Source: Holophagales bacterium
GTDB lineage: Bacteria > Acidobacteriota > Thermoanaerobaculia > UBA5066
Direction: 5' to 3'
DNA: 64,000 nt
Assembly: GCA_016719485.1 (NCBI GenBank)
Contig: JADJZB010000022.1
Span: 113,881 to 177,880, forward strand
The notes beneath the pieces are model-generated. The model worked only from the letters and a program-made list of their open reading frames with translations. It had not been told where the DNA came from and made no database searches. Both the position numbers and the translations under genes were made by a program. Shown in pieces: positions 19,669-30,317 of the stretch. Each line of letters opens with the position of its first letter. Within the stretch, counting starts at the first letter, position 1.

Positions 19669-20181
19669 ATGGCGAGCCTCACCGTGACCCCCGTCGACGG
19701 CTCCGCGAAACCGGCCCGCCACCCCGACCTCGAGCGCTTCCGCGACGCTCTCGGGGCGGGCCGGCCGAGGGAGCACGCCTACTCGCTCCTCTTCGGCCTC
19801 AGGCTCCTCGACGCGCGCGGGGTCGTGAAGCTCGTGGAGGCGGGGCTCCCGTACCAGGCGCTCGAGCGCTTCCAGCAGAACGCCGACCTGCCGCTCCGCG
19901 AGCTGGCCGAGGCGATCTCGGTCCCGCTCCGGACGCTGGACCGGCGCAGGAGCGCCGGGAGGCTCGAGCCGGACGAGTCCGACCGGGCGGTTCGCCTCTC
20001 GCGCATCTTCGCCGCGGCGCTCGGCCTCTTCGAGGGGGACGACGACGCGGCGCGGGCCTGGCTGAAGAAGCGGCAACCGATGCTCGGAAACGAGCGCCCG
20101 ATCGACCTCGTGAAGACGGAGGTCGGGGCCCGCGAGGTGGAGCGGCTCGTCGGCCGGCTGGAGCACGGCGTCTTCTCGTGA
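19669..20181 (+). CDS. Xre/MbcA/ParS-type antitoxin
   Basis: 170 residues. The N-terminal half contains a helix-turn-helix-like segment (LPLRELAEAISVPLRTLDRR, about 83-102), and the C-terminal half is the DUF2384/MbcA-like domain with RLSRIFAAALGLFEGDDDAA and ARAWLKKRQPMLGNERPIDL, the usual hallmark. Such antitoxins neutralise RES-domain NAD-degrading toxins and repress their own promoter. The gene overlaps the toxin by four bases (GTGA). Confidence 0.92.
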   Translation: MASLTVTPVDGSAKPARHPDLERFRDALGAGRPREHAYSLLFGLRLLDARGVVKLVEAGLPYQALERFQQNADLPLRELAEAISVPLRTLDRRRSAGRLEPDESDRAVRLSRIFAAALGLFEGDDDAARAWLKKRQPMLGNERPIDLVKTEVGAREVERLVGRLEHGVFS

Positions 20182-20648
20182 AGGTCCGAGCCTTCCGGGT
20201 CGTCAGGAAGCGGTGGTCGAAGACCGCGTTCGACGGCGAGGGGGCGCGGCTCTGGGGCGGCCGCTGGAACAGCCCGGGGCTTGGGGCGGTCTACTGCGCG
20301 GGGCACGTTTCGCTCGCGATCCTCGAGGTCGTCGTCCACGCCGACCTCGCGCTCGCGCCGCACTACGTCGTCATCCCCGCGGATTTCGACGAGACGCTCG
20401 TCGAGAGCCTCGATACGGGTCGCCTTCCGGCCTCGTGGCGGAGGTACCCCGCGCCGGCCGCGGTCGTCGCGCTCGGCGACGAGTGGCTCCGCGAAGCCAG
20501 AAGCCCCGTCCTCCGCGTGCCGAGCGTCGTCGTCCCGACGGAGCCGAACTTCATCCTGAACCCGCTCCATTCCGCATTCCGAGAGATCGAGATCGGAAAG
20601 CCGGAAATCCTGAAGGTCGACGCACGCCTTGGCACGGGGCGCCGGTAA
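20178..20648 (+). CDS. RES-domain toxin (predicted NAD+-degrading)
   Basis: 156 residues, GTG start coupled to the antitoxin. The three positions naming the family are seen: Arg in GGRWNSPG (about residue 34), Glu in SLAILEVVVH (about 56) and Ser in NPLHSAF (about 131). RES toxins, such as MbcT of Mycobacterium, consume NAD+ by phosphorolysis or hydrolysis. Length and motifs are complete, so the toxin looks active. It is convergent with the hydroxyacid dehydrogenase; the 61 bases between them hold no obvious hairpin. Confidence 0.92.
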   Translation: MKVRAFRVVRKRWSKTAFDGEGARLWGGRWNSPGLGAVYCAGHVSLAILEVVVHADLALAPHYVVIPADFDETLVESLDTGRLPASWRRYPAPAAVVALGDEWLREARSPVLRVPSVVVPTEPNFILNPLHSAFREIEIGKPEILKVDARLGTGRR

Positions 20649-20709
20649 CTCCGACGGAGACCTTTGCCGTGAGGACAGAGATGCGCCGGGCGCGGGACCC
20701 TGGCCCTTC

Positions 20710-21648
20710 TCAGTAGCCCCGCGTCCGGTCGACCGCGTCGACGACGGGCCGGCCTTCGGCGAACCGCCGCAGGTTCTCGAGGACGTCGGGGACCATGGCG
20801 CGCGGGGTAGAGGGCCCCGAGTGGTGCGGGGTGACGACGACCTTCGGGTGGCTCCAAAGGGGTGAATCCGGGGGGAGCGGCTCCTCCTCGAAGACGTCGA
20901 GAACGGCCCGCTCGAGGCGGCCGGCGTCGAGGGCCTCGAGGAGGTCGGCGGTGACGACGAGCGCGCCGCGCGCGACGTTGACGAGGACGAGACGCGGGTG
21001 ACCGGCGGCGAGGAGGGTCGCGTTGACGAGGCCGCGGGTCTCGGGCGTGAGCGGGGCACAGAGGACGAGGACGCGAGCCCGCGGGAGCCAGGCGGCGATA
21101 TCGGGAGTGGCGTCGAGCGGGAACTCGGCGTCCGGGCGCGCGGTGCGGACGAAGGCCCTGACGTCGAGCCCGATCTCGCGCAGGGCCCGGCCGATCTGGC
21201 GGCCGATGCGGCCGAAGCCGAGGACGAGCGCCACCTGGCCGGTCAGGTCCTCGGGAAGGAGCCGGGATGCCCAACGGCTCTCATGCTGAGCCTCGCGGCA
21301 CTCGTCGAGCCGCTGGGTGACCGCGAGGAGGTGGCCGAGGGTGTAGCGGGCCATCCAGAGGCCAAACTGCCCGTCGGCCCGCGTGATCGGCAACGCGGCC
21401 GGGATGGCGGGGTCGGAGAGCAGGTGGTCGACTCCCGCACCCGAGCTCTGGATCCACGTCAGCCGGGGCATCCGCGCGATCAGCCCTTCCGGGACCTTCC
21501 AGACGAAGAGGCCCTCGGCGCGTGTGAGCCAGGAGTCGTCGAGCGGGGCGTGCGGGTGAAAGCCGCGGATCTCCAGGCGGGGCTCGACCTCGCGAAGCGC
21601 CCGGACCCATTCCTCGTGGTGGTGGTGGACGACGGCGAGCATTCGCAT
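20710..21648 (-). CDS. D-2-hydroxyacid dehydrogenase (glyoxylate/hydroxypyruvate reductase A-like)
   Basis: 312 residues from the chosen ATG (MRMLAVVHHH); an ATG six codons upstream is possible. NAD(P)-binding loop VLGFGRIGRQIGRAL (about 144-158), catalytic Arg in NVARGALVV, Glu in DVFEEEPLP and His in TPHHSG. The relatively short N-terminal substrate domain, with FVWKVPEGLIARMPRLTWIQ, is like GhrA, which reduces glyoxylate and hydroxypyruvate. It lies 54 bases after the end of the giant PUFA synthase gene on the same strand, separated by a G8 run, so it may be read through from that operon. A role in lipid synthesis is not evident. Confidence 0.85.
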   Translation of the reverse strand: MRMLAVVHHHHEEWVRALREVEPRLEIRGFHPHAPLDDSWLTRAEGLFVWKVPEGLIARMPRLTWIQSSGAGVDHLLSDPAIPAALPITRADGQFGLWMARYTLGHLLAVTQRLDECREAQHESRWASRLLPEDLTGQVALVLGFGRIGRQIGRALREIGLDVRAFVRTARPDAEFPLDATPDIAAWLPRARVLVLCAPLTPETRGLVNATLLAAGHPRLVLVNVARGALVVTADLLEALDAGRLERAVLDVFEEEPLPPDSPLWSHPKVVVTPHHSGPSTPRAMVPDVLENLRRFAEGRPVVDAVDRTRGY

Positions 21649-21702
21649 GCGCCCGGCATGATGCACCTCGTGAGAGGTCCGGGGGGGGAGGTGAGGCCGG
21701 GC

Positions 21703-24700
21703 TCAGCCTCCCAGCAGCCTCCGGCCCAGCTCCAGGAGCCACCGCCCCTCGGGGCTCTCGTCCCCGGCGAGGGCGGAAGCACACGGAGCTGCGAGGAGGC
21801 GGCGCACCTCGTCCCCGGGTGACGCCAGCTCCGCGAGGATCGCGTGCAGCGTCGCGTGCTCGTGCGAGACGCCTCGCGCGGCCTGCCAGGCGTTCACGCG
21901 TTTCTCGAAGTCGGGGTCGCCGCGGAACGGCCGCTCCAGGGCGTTCGGAATTCCGAGGTCGTTGATCGCCGCGACGACGAGCTCCTTGCGGGCGCCGTAG
22001 TGAAGACCGGCGAGGCTCTCGGGCATCAGGGGCTTGCCGACGTGGATGTCCTGGCGGCCCATTCCGAGCGGGAACTCGAGGCGGGTTGCGAGCGGGTCGG
22101 CCGGGAGACCGCCGACGAACCGCACCGGGACGACGGGGGCCCCGACCGCGAGCGCCATGTCGATGAAGGCGCCGCTCATCTTCTCGACGGGCTGCCGACA
22201 GCTCAGGGCGCGCGTCCCCTCGACGTGGACCATGACCGACCGGCCCGGCCCCTTCATCTCGGCGGCGAGCTCGCCGATGACGCGGACGAGGCTCGCCTTG
22301 TCCTCGCGATCGAAGAACGTCATGACGCGCGGGTCGGTCACGCCCGGGTAGGCGAAGGAGTGCGCGATGAGCTTCCCGAGCCAGGTGTCCCTGTGCTCGA
22401 TCTTGGCGAGCGTGACGGTCGGGACCTCGCTGAGCGCCGACGCGACGATCGAGAAGAGGAGCGACTCGACGCCGGTCTGGTGGTTCGCGAGGTAGAGGAC
22501 GCTCCGGCCGCGCAGCGCCGAGAACGCCTCCGGGTCCTCGACGACGACGCGGCCGACGAAGCGGCCGACGAGGCCGTAGTAGAGGTCCTCGACGGGCCAC
22601 GGGCCCCGGTTGAACCAGCGGGTCCAGAACTTCCGGAGCGGCGCGAGGTCGAGAGTCCCGCGGCCGTCGCCCGAGACGCGCACCTCGCCGCCCGTGCGGT
22701 TCGCTTCGAGGTCGAAGCGGGTGAGCGGGAGCTGCGCGAAAACCCGGCCCGGGTGGAGCGCGTGGGCCGCGGCCGCGTGCTCGGCGCAGGCGATCTCCGC
22801 GGTCTCGCGAGTGCCATAAACGGCCGCGACGGTCCCGGGGAGCCAGTCGGTCGCCGCGACCTCGGCGTCCGTCAGGACCGTGACGCCCTCCTCGACGCCC
22901 GAGAGTCGCAGCCCCTCGACCGGGGCCCGGTCGCGCAGGAAGGCGCGGCGGGCGGCCGGGTCGGCCGAGCCGAGGGGCCCCTTGGGGAAGCACGACTCGA
23001 CGAGACGGAGCTGGCACCAGACACCGTCCGGCCCGATGAGCTGGATCAGGAAGACCGGGTAGTCGGGGCTTCCGAGGAACGGCTGCTGGCGGACCTCGCA
23101 CCGGAGGGTGCCCGTCTCCGGCGTCGGTCCGAAGAAGTCGATCTCGGGGATGAAGGCGGGAAAGGCGACCTTGCCCGGATCGGAAGCGTCGTTCCACGCG
23201 TGGAGGTCCGCGTGCGGGATGCCGTGCGTCGCGCCGTCGAGGAGGCCCGGGTTGAGCAGGCCCACCGGGACGCCGCTCTCGACGCGCAACGAGCTGGAGG
23301 ATTCGCCCCGTCCCATCACGAGCCGCTCGGCAACCTGGAACGCGGGTCCGTGGAAGAGCGCGCCGGTCGCGTACGGGAGCGGGACCTCGGCGCCGAGCGC
23401 CTCGGGGAACGGGGCGGGGCGGGGCGCGTACGCGCCGCGCCGCACCCGGGCCCGCGCGACTTCCTTCTCCCCTTCCGGCGTCGACGCGAGAAGCCGGACG
23501 GTTTCGCCGTCCTGTTCCGGGCGAAGCCGCCGCGGCCCGCTCACGAGGAACCAGCCGCTCACCCGCAGGTCGCGCAGGCCGGTCACCGGGCCGTGGCCCG
23601 TGGAGCCGCGGGCGAGGAGGTCGACCATGCTCATCATCGGGAGAGCGGGCACGGTCCAGGTCGGACGGTGATCGAGCAGCCACCGGTCGCGCTCGGGGTC
23701 GAGGACGATCTCTCGTTCCGCGGCGTCGTCCGGCCGCGAGGCGGAATCCAGCCGGCCCGGGACGATCCGCATGCCGAGGTTCGTCGCCTCGTAGATCCGC
23801 TGCCCGTCGGCCCAGAGGCTCGCCTCGCAGGTGGCCCAGGCGCCCCGCTCGTCCCGGCCCGCCGCCGTGATCTCGATCGTCGTCTGGACGGTCCGGTGGT
23901 GCGGGAGGACCTGCCCGCGGTACTTCCACGTCAGGTCGAACCTGTCCTCTGCCTGCGGTGCGGGGGGTCCGGGGGGCGGCGAGCAGCGCCCCCCGGCAAG
24001 CGCTTCGAAGCGGGGCGCGACGATTCCCTCGTCCATTCCCGCCTCGAGCATGAAGAGCTGCAGCGCCTGGATCATCGCCTCGATCCCGAGAGAGCCTGGC
24101 TGCACGGGGTCCTGGAAGAAGTGGGCCTTGAAGAACCACTCGCCCGCGTCCACGTCCTTGACGGCCCGCATCTGCCCGAGGCCCGCCTTCCCCGCGGTGC
24201 GCCAGAGGCCGTCGACGCGGTCGAGCATAAGGAGCATCGGCCCCGCGAGCCTCGGCCTGCGCGGGTCGAAGAAGGCCGGCGGCCTCGTCGTCAGGTCGAC
24301 GAGGAAGTCACTCGGCCGCTCGAGGAGCTCGCGGTGAGTGTCGAGGATCGGCAGCCCGGCCTGGCTCGCGAGCGCGGCCGGCGGGAAGAAGCCGAAGACG
24401 GTCTTCATCTCGTAAACCGAGCGCTCCCCCACGGAGCAGGTCACCTCGAACGACACGATGATCATCGTCCCAGTCGCCGAGACGCTCTTCAGCTTCACGC
24501 GCGTTGTGAGCGTGCCCGAGTCGGGAAAGACCTCGCCCAGAACCCTGCCTGTGCCGTCGAGGTTTCGGAAGCCGAGCTCCTCGTCGACGCTCAGTGCCGA
24601 GCCGACGTAGCTCGAGAGCCAGCCGCACGGCTGGAGGGCAGCCTCGAGGAGGACGGCGAACGGCATCGTCCGGCACCCGTTCTCGCCGAAGTACCAGGCG

Positions 24701-27700
24701 TCGGCGGGGACGTCGTACTCGACGGTCGTCGTCGCGCCCGCCTTCATCACGCCGATCGCGCCGTCGACTTCCGACACGCGGCTCATGAAGAGGTACGGCG
24801 GTCCCGGGAGCCGCGCCACGCGCGTCGGCCCGTCGAAGCGGGAGTAGATCGGTCCGAAGGCGTTCGACGGCTTTCCCCACGCGCAGGCCAGGAGGCTCGC
24901 CCGGTCGAAACGGAAGCCGTCGGCCTGTGCCGTCGGCCGCGTGTCGGCCGCGGCCTCGGCGAGAAGGGCCGGCATCGCCTCGAGCGGCCAGTCGGGAACG
25001 AGCTCGATCGCGACGCGCCGGGCGTGAAACGCCTTCAGGCCGTCGACGGTGCAGAGGAGGTCGGCGAAGAGCGTCGGGAACGGGCCGTCGACGACCTCCT
25101 CGACGAAGACCTCCGTCACGAGCCGGCGCGAGGACGGTGTGACCTGGCCGCGGCACTGGAGCTGGTAGGGCAGCTCGGCGACGGGGCGGAAGCGCCAGCC
25201 GTCACGCGGCAGCGTGAAGCCGGAGGCCGCGAGGTAGAACGACATCGCCTGCAGGCACCCGTCGAACATCAGCGTCCCGGGCATGCACGGGTCGTTCTTG
25301 AAATGGCCGTCGAAGAACCAGAGGTCGGGGCGAACGTCGAGCTCGGCGCGCAGGTAACCGCGGCCCCACGGTCCGCCCGCGACGTCGACGTCCGTGACGC
25401 GGTCCTGGAGGAGCATCCGCCCTTCCGGGATGCGCGGGCTGCGGGTGTGCGTCTTCGCCTTCTCGAAGCCCGGGCCGAAGCAGGCAAACGCGTCGCCCCG
25501 GGCGAACGCGTCGAGGTCTTCCCGCTCGAAGCGGTTCTTCGCGCAACGGACCGCGGGCGGCGCGAGGCGCGGCTCGGGGACGATCGCCTGCTCCTCGGGG
25601 CTCCAGAGGCAGCCGGCGGATTCGGCCAGCTCCGCGTCCGTGAAGAAGCCCGCCTGCCCCTTGCGGACGGTGAGCTGGGGCCGGTCGCCGTTCGTGCAGT
25701 CGTAGTGGAAGAACATCAGCCGCACGGGGCCCTGCGCCGCGTGGCCGTCGAGGTGGATCCCGAACCGGAGCGTGTCGCCGGCCTTCGGCAGGTCGCCGTG
25801 CCACGTCAGCTCGCAGCCGAGGAGGCGGTAGACCCTCTCGCCCCGGTTGAGGAGATCGACGCCGAGGTAGGAGATGAGCATCAGGTCCGCCTGGCCCGCC
25901 TCGATCATCAGCCCCGGCGGCATGTACCCCTGGTGCAGATACCAGGAGTCCCACGTCACGTCGGTCTCGGTCCAGATCGTCCCCTTCCCCATGCTCGCCG
26001 GCTCGGCCGAGAGGCCGACGACGCGGTCGGCGAGGAGGAGCGGCGGGAGGGGCATACGGACCTGCCTCGCGTACGCGTCCTGCGCCGCGAACTCCGTTCC
26101 GAAGATCTCGGAGATCCGGCCGCCGGCGTGGATCTCGAGCTCGCGGCGGTCGAAGCGGGGACCGACGAGCTCGCCGTCGCGCCGCGGCGTCGCGAGAGGC
26201 GCCGGGATACTCGGGGCCGTCTGAACCGGCGGTGCCGCCGGAAACGGCGCGCGCGGCGGAGCAAGGTGGACGGGCTGCGCTCGCAGAACCGGATGAGCCT
26301 CGGCCGTTCCCGCGAGGCGCGCCGCCTGGAGGAAGGTCCCCACGGCGGCCCCTCGCATCGAGAGAAACCGCTCGTGAAGGGCCTGCTGCGAGAGGACGTA
26401 GTCCTGCTGGATGCGCGAGAGCTGGGCGACGTGGGCGCGGAAGCCCTCGAGGACGACTGAAGGGACGAGGGGAGGCGACGCCGGGGAGACGACGCGGACG
26501 GCGGGGCCAAGAGGCCGCGAGCCCCAGTCCTCGTCGAGGACCGGCGGCAGGGACGGAGCCGGGGCCATGAGGCGGGCGCCCGGGGGACCCGCCTCGACAC
26601 GGAGCGCCGAGAGGGGCGGGATCACGACCGGGGGTGGGTGCGACGGGAAAGTCAGGCTCCGGCCGATCGCGAGCGCAGGAGCCGTCCCGCGGAGCAGCGC
26701 GTCGAGCTCTTCGAGGGCCCCGGCGCGCAGCGGCACGCCCGCGGCGACGAGCGCCGCGAGCGCGTCGAGGGTCGCCTCGAATCCCTGTCCCTTCCGGTCG
26801 AGGCTGACGACGAGCGCCTCGCGCTCGCCGAGAATCGCGCGGATCCACCGGCCGCACGCGGCCTGCGGCCCGTGCTCGACGAAGACGCGGACGCCGTCCT
26901 CCCACGCACCGAGGATCGTCGGGCGCAGGTCGAGCGTCCGGTTCGCCTGGCCGAGGATCGCCTGCGCGCAGCTCTCGGACGTCGGCGCGTAGGACCGGCC
27001 CGTCGCGTTCGTGTAGAAGCGCGCGGGCGGGCAGGGACCCCGCCGGGAGGGGCGGAGTCGTCGGCCGGCGGTGCAGCGAGAGCCATTCCTCGCGAACCCC
27101 GTCGAGCTCGGGGACGTGCACCGCGAGCGGGTAGCCGAGGCGCAGCGCGCGGGTCGTTCCGAGCGCCGCGACGACCCGGGCACACCCCTCCTCGTCGCCC
27201 GAGATGACGCACTCCGCGTCGCCGTGGACGATCGCGAGGTGGACCCTCTCCTCGCGGGCGAGGGCGGCCGTGACGTCGGCGACGGGAGCGAGGACGGTGA
27301 AGGAGGCCCAGCGGACCGGGCCGCCCCACGCGGCTTCGACGGCCGCGAAGCTCCCGCCGAGGTCCCGCGTGAAGAGGCCCGAGCTCTCGCTCTCGGCCAC
27401 GAGCGCGTCGGCGTCGGTCCACGTCCCGGAGGCGAGGAGGGCGTTCGTCTCGCCGGAGGAGTACCCGAGCCAGGCGTGGGGCTCGATCCCGAGCAGGCCG
27501 CGGGTCAGCCCGGCGTGGAGCTGGCAGAGCGCGGAAGCGCCCCAGAGCTGCTCCAAGACCGTCGGCTCGCGGGCGTCGTCCTCGAAGGACCAGGCGAGCG
27601 CGCGCGGCAGCCTCCGGCTGCGGCGCGCGAGCGCGTCCACGAGCCCGGGCAGGCGCTCGACGAGGTCGCGGCCCATGCCCCGGTAAGCCGCGCCCGCGCC

Positions 27701-30316
27701 GGCGAAGATGAAGGCGACCTCGCCGTCCACCGGCCGCTCGCGGAAGTGGATCCCCGGGCCGGAAGGAGTTCCGGTCTCGAGGTGCGACAGGGCGCGCGCA
27801 CGCACGCTTTCGAAGGAGCCCTCCGTCGCCACGAGGACGAGGCGCGCGCCCGCCTCCCCGCCGAGCCCCTCGCGGCCGGAGCGGAGCGCGTCGATCACCG
27901 CTGCGCGGTCGGGCCCCGAGAAACAGCGCAGGCGCGGGGCGTCGTCTTCGGCGCGCCGCGGGTGCCCCTCGGCTTCCGTGAGCCGGATCGACGGGCCCTC
28001 CGCAACCGCGACGCGCGCCGCGCGGCTCGAGGGAGCGGCCGGCAGCCATGGCTTTCCCCCGGGGAGCCTGCGGTGGTGGAGGCTGAGAGCAGCGACGGCG
28101 ACGTGGACGAGGTCCGACGCGGCGTGGGAGTGCCCGAACCGCGGCACGAGACTCGTCGGGCGTTCGCCGGAGAGGTGGAGGATTGAATCTCCTTCCCCTT
28201 CTCCGCCTTTCTCGATCAGAGCCCAGACCCTGTCGCCGTCCCTCTCGGCGTCTTCGAGTCGCTTGACGACGAGGACCACCGCGGCGTCCCCGGGCGGGTT
28301 CTCCACTCCACCAGCAAGCGCCCGAACCGCGCTTGCGTGAACTCGCTCGCAGGAGAGGTCGACGGCGCCGACGAGCGCCGCATCGAGCTCGTTGCACCGC
28401 AGGGCCCTCATCGCGAGGGCAAGGGCCGTCGTTCCCGAGGCCTCCCCGGCCTGCACGGTGAACGCGGGCCCACCGAGGTCGAGCTGGGAGCTGAGCCGGT
28501 TCGCCGGGATGTTCGGCATCGTCCCGACGACGGCCGCCGCCTCGAGGACGGGGACGACCGCGTCGCGCGCGCCCTTCAACCACTCCGCGGAGGCCCCGGC
28601 CTCACGGGCCGTCCGGGCGAGACGCCAGCGCGTCCCCCACCGGGCGACCTCCGGGTCGGGCTCCATCCCGACGAAGACTCCGGTCCGCTCGCGTGGCAGC
28701 GCCGGGCTCCCGGCGAGCGCCTCGGACGCGGCGCGGAGCGCGGCGAGCTGCTGCGGCAGCGTCTGTCCGAGGTCCTTCGGGGGAAATCGGAGCCCTTCGA
28801 GATCCAGCTCGATGGGGCCCATGCGGCCTTCTCCCTGCCCGTCGAGGAGGCTCTCGTCCGAGAAGAGGGCCTCGGCGAATCGCGGCCGATCGGCGGCGCT
28901 CGCGACGGCGCAGCCGAGCCCGACGACGGCGAGCGTCGGGGCCAGAGCCGCCGCGCGCGCGACGTGCCGGTGGTCCAGCTCCGGCGCATCCTCCGAGACG
29001 ATCAGGTGCGCGTTGTTCCCGCCGAAGCCGAACGCCGAGACCGCGGCGATCCGCGGTCCTTCGCACCGCCAGGGCTCGCGCCGTTCGATCAGCCGGAAGG
29101 GCGACCCGTCGAGCGCGGCGTTCGGCTCCCCGGCGTGAAGCGTGGGCGGCCGCGATCCGGCCTGCATCGCTCCGAGCACCTTCAGGAGCCCGGCCACGCC
29201 GGCGACCGTGATGAGGTGGCCGAGGTTCGACTTGAGCGATCCGAGCGGCACGCCTTCGAGCCCCGCGAAGACCGCGCCCGTGCTGCGGATCTCCGCGGCG
29301 TCTCCGACGGGCGTCCCGGTCGCGTGCGCCTCGACGAGGGAGACCCGTTCGGGTCCGAACCCCGCCTGCGCGTACGCGGCCCGGATGGCGCGCTCCTGCC
29401 CTTCTTCGGAAGGGGCGAGAAGACCCTTGCCGCGCCCGTCGTTCGAGAGGCCCACGCCCCGGATGACACCGTGAATCGTGTCGCCGTCCCGCCGCGCGTC
29501 CTCGAGTCGCTTCAGGACGACGAACGCGGCGCCCTCCGCGGGGACGAGGCCGTCGGCCTCCCGGTGAAAGGGACGCGAGCGGCCGCTCCGGCTCAGCGCG
29601 CCGAGCGCGCAGAAGCCGACGTGCAGGAAGAGGTCGTCGGCGCGCTGGACGGCTCCCGCGAGCATCCGGTCGGCCTCGCCGTCGTGGAGCCTGTCGCAGG
29701 CCAGCTTGATGGCGTAGAGCGCGCTGGCGCAGGCGGCGTCGATGCAGAACGCGCCCGCGCCGAGGCCCAGCGCGCGGCCGAGGAGCGCCGCGGTCCCGCC
29801 GCTCATGAAACGGTTCCTCGGGTCGACGGCGGCATCCCCGGGGCCGCGACGGTCGCCGGTCCAGACGCTGCGGGCGAAGGCGGCCATCCCCTCCGAGGGG
29901 AAGCCGAGGTTGCCGAAGATGGCTCCCGTCCGCGGCCGGGCACCGGGGAGAACTCCGTGACCGGAGCCAGCCCTCGCATCTCCGGAGTCCCTCAACGCCT
30001 CCCGTGCCGTGTGGAGAACCCAGTGGGAGAGAGGGTCGAGCCCCTCGAGCTCCTTCTCGCCGACGCCGAAACCCGACGGGTCCCAGACCTTCTCGAACCC
30101 GGAGACGTAGCCCCCCCGGTCGGACCAGGAGGCATCCGGCGCCGTGGCCCCCGGAGCGCAGAGGACCTCGCTCCTCTCGAGCCCCCAGCGTCCCTCCGGC
30201 GCGGGGCCGACGAGGTCGCGGCCCGCGGCGACGAGCTCCCAGAGCGCGGACGGGTCCAGCGCGCCGGGCAGGACGCAGGACCGCCCGACGATGGCGATCG
30301 GGGCGAACGGCAACAA
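21703..30316 (-). CDS. pfaC: PUFA synthase giant subunit, PfaC-like with AT and PlsC domains (one frameshift)
   Basis: About 2870 residues once one extra base near 27035 is skipped; the span is 3n+1 bases. Order: KS (1-450; DAACASALYAIK about 190, EAHATGTP about 330), chain-length factor (460-800; the active Cys is replaced, QAGEASGTTAL), AT (870-1180; GYSSGETNALLA about 950). After a Pro-rich linker come four FabA-type hot-dog units (about 1430 GYMPPGLMIEAGQADLM; 1675 GHFKNDPCMPGTLM; 1880; 2070 AHFFQDPVQPGSLGIEAM) forming two double-hot-dog dehydratases. Then a PS-DH-like region (about 2220, LLDHRPTWTVPA), an unassigned ~150-residue segment, and a PlsC acyltransferase (about 2600-2760; NHQTGVES, VHVEGTRA). 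It extends and dehydrates the PUFA chain and probably transfers it directly to a glycerolipid. Start ATG is two bases after the pfaA stop. Either side of the shift the AT domain is well conserved, so an assembly error is likely. Confidence 0.9.
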
Positions 30317-30317
30317 G

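Noticed and set aside
22200..23000. A hidden phosphopantetheinyl transferase between the PS-DH-like and PlsC parts of the giant PfaC protein
   Set aside because: The segment shows no WxxKEA or GxD motifs of that family; I leave it unassigned.
27022..27050. Programmed +1 frameshift in pfaC
   Set aside because: No slippery heptamer with a stop codon in the zero frame is present, and similar single-base shifts occur in four other unrelated genes in the window.
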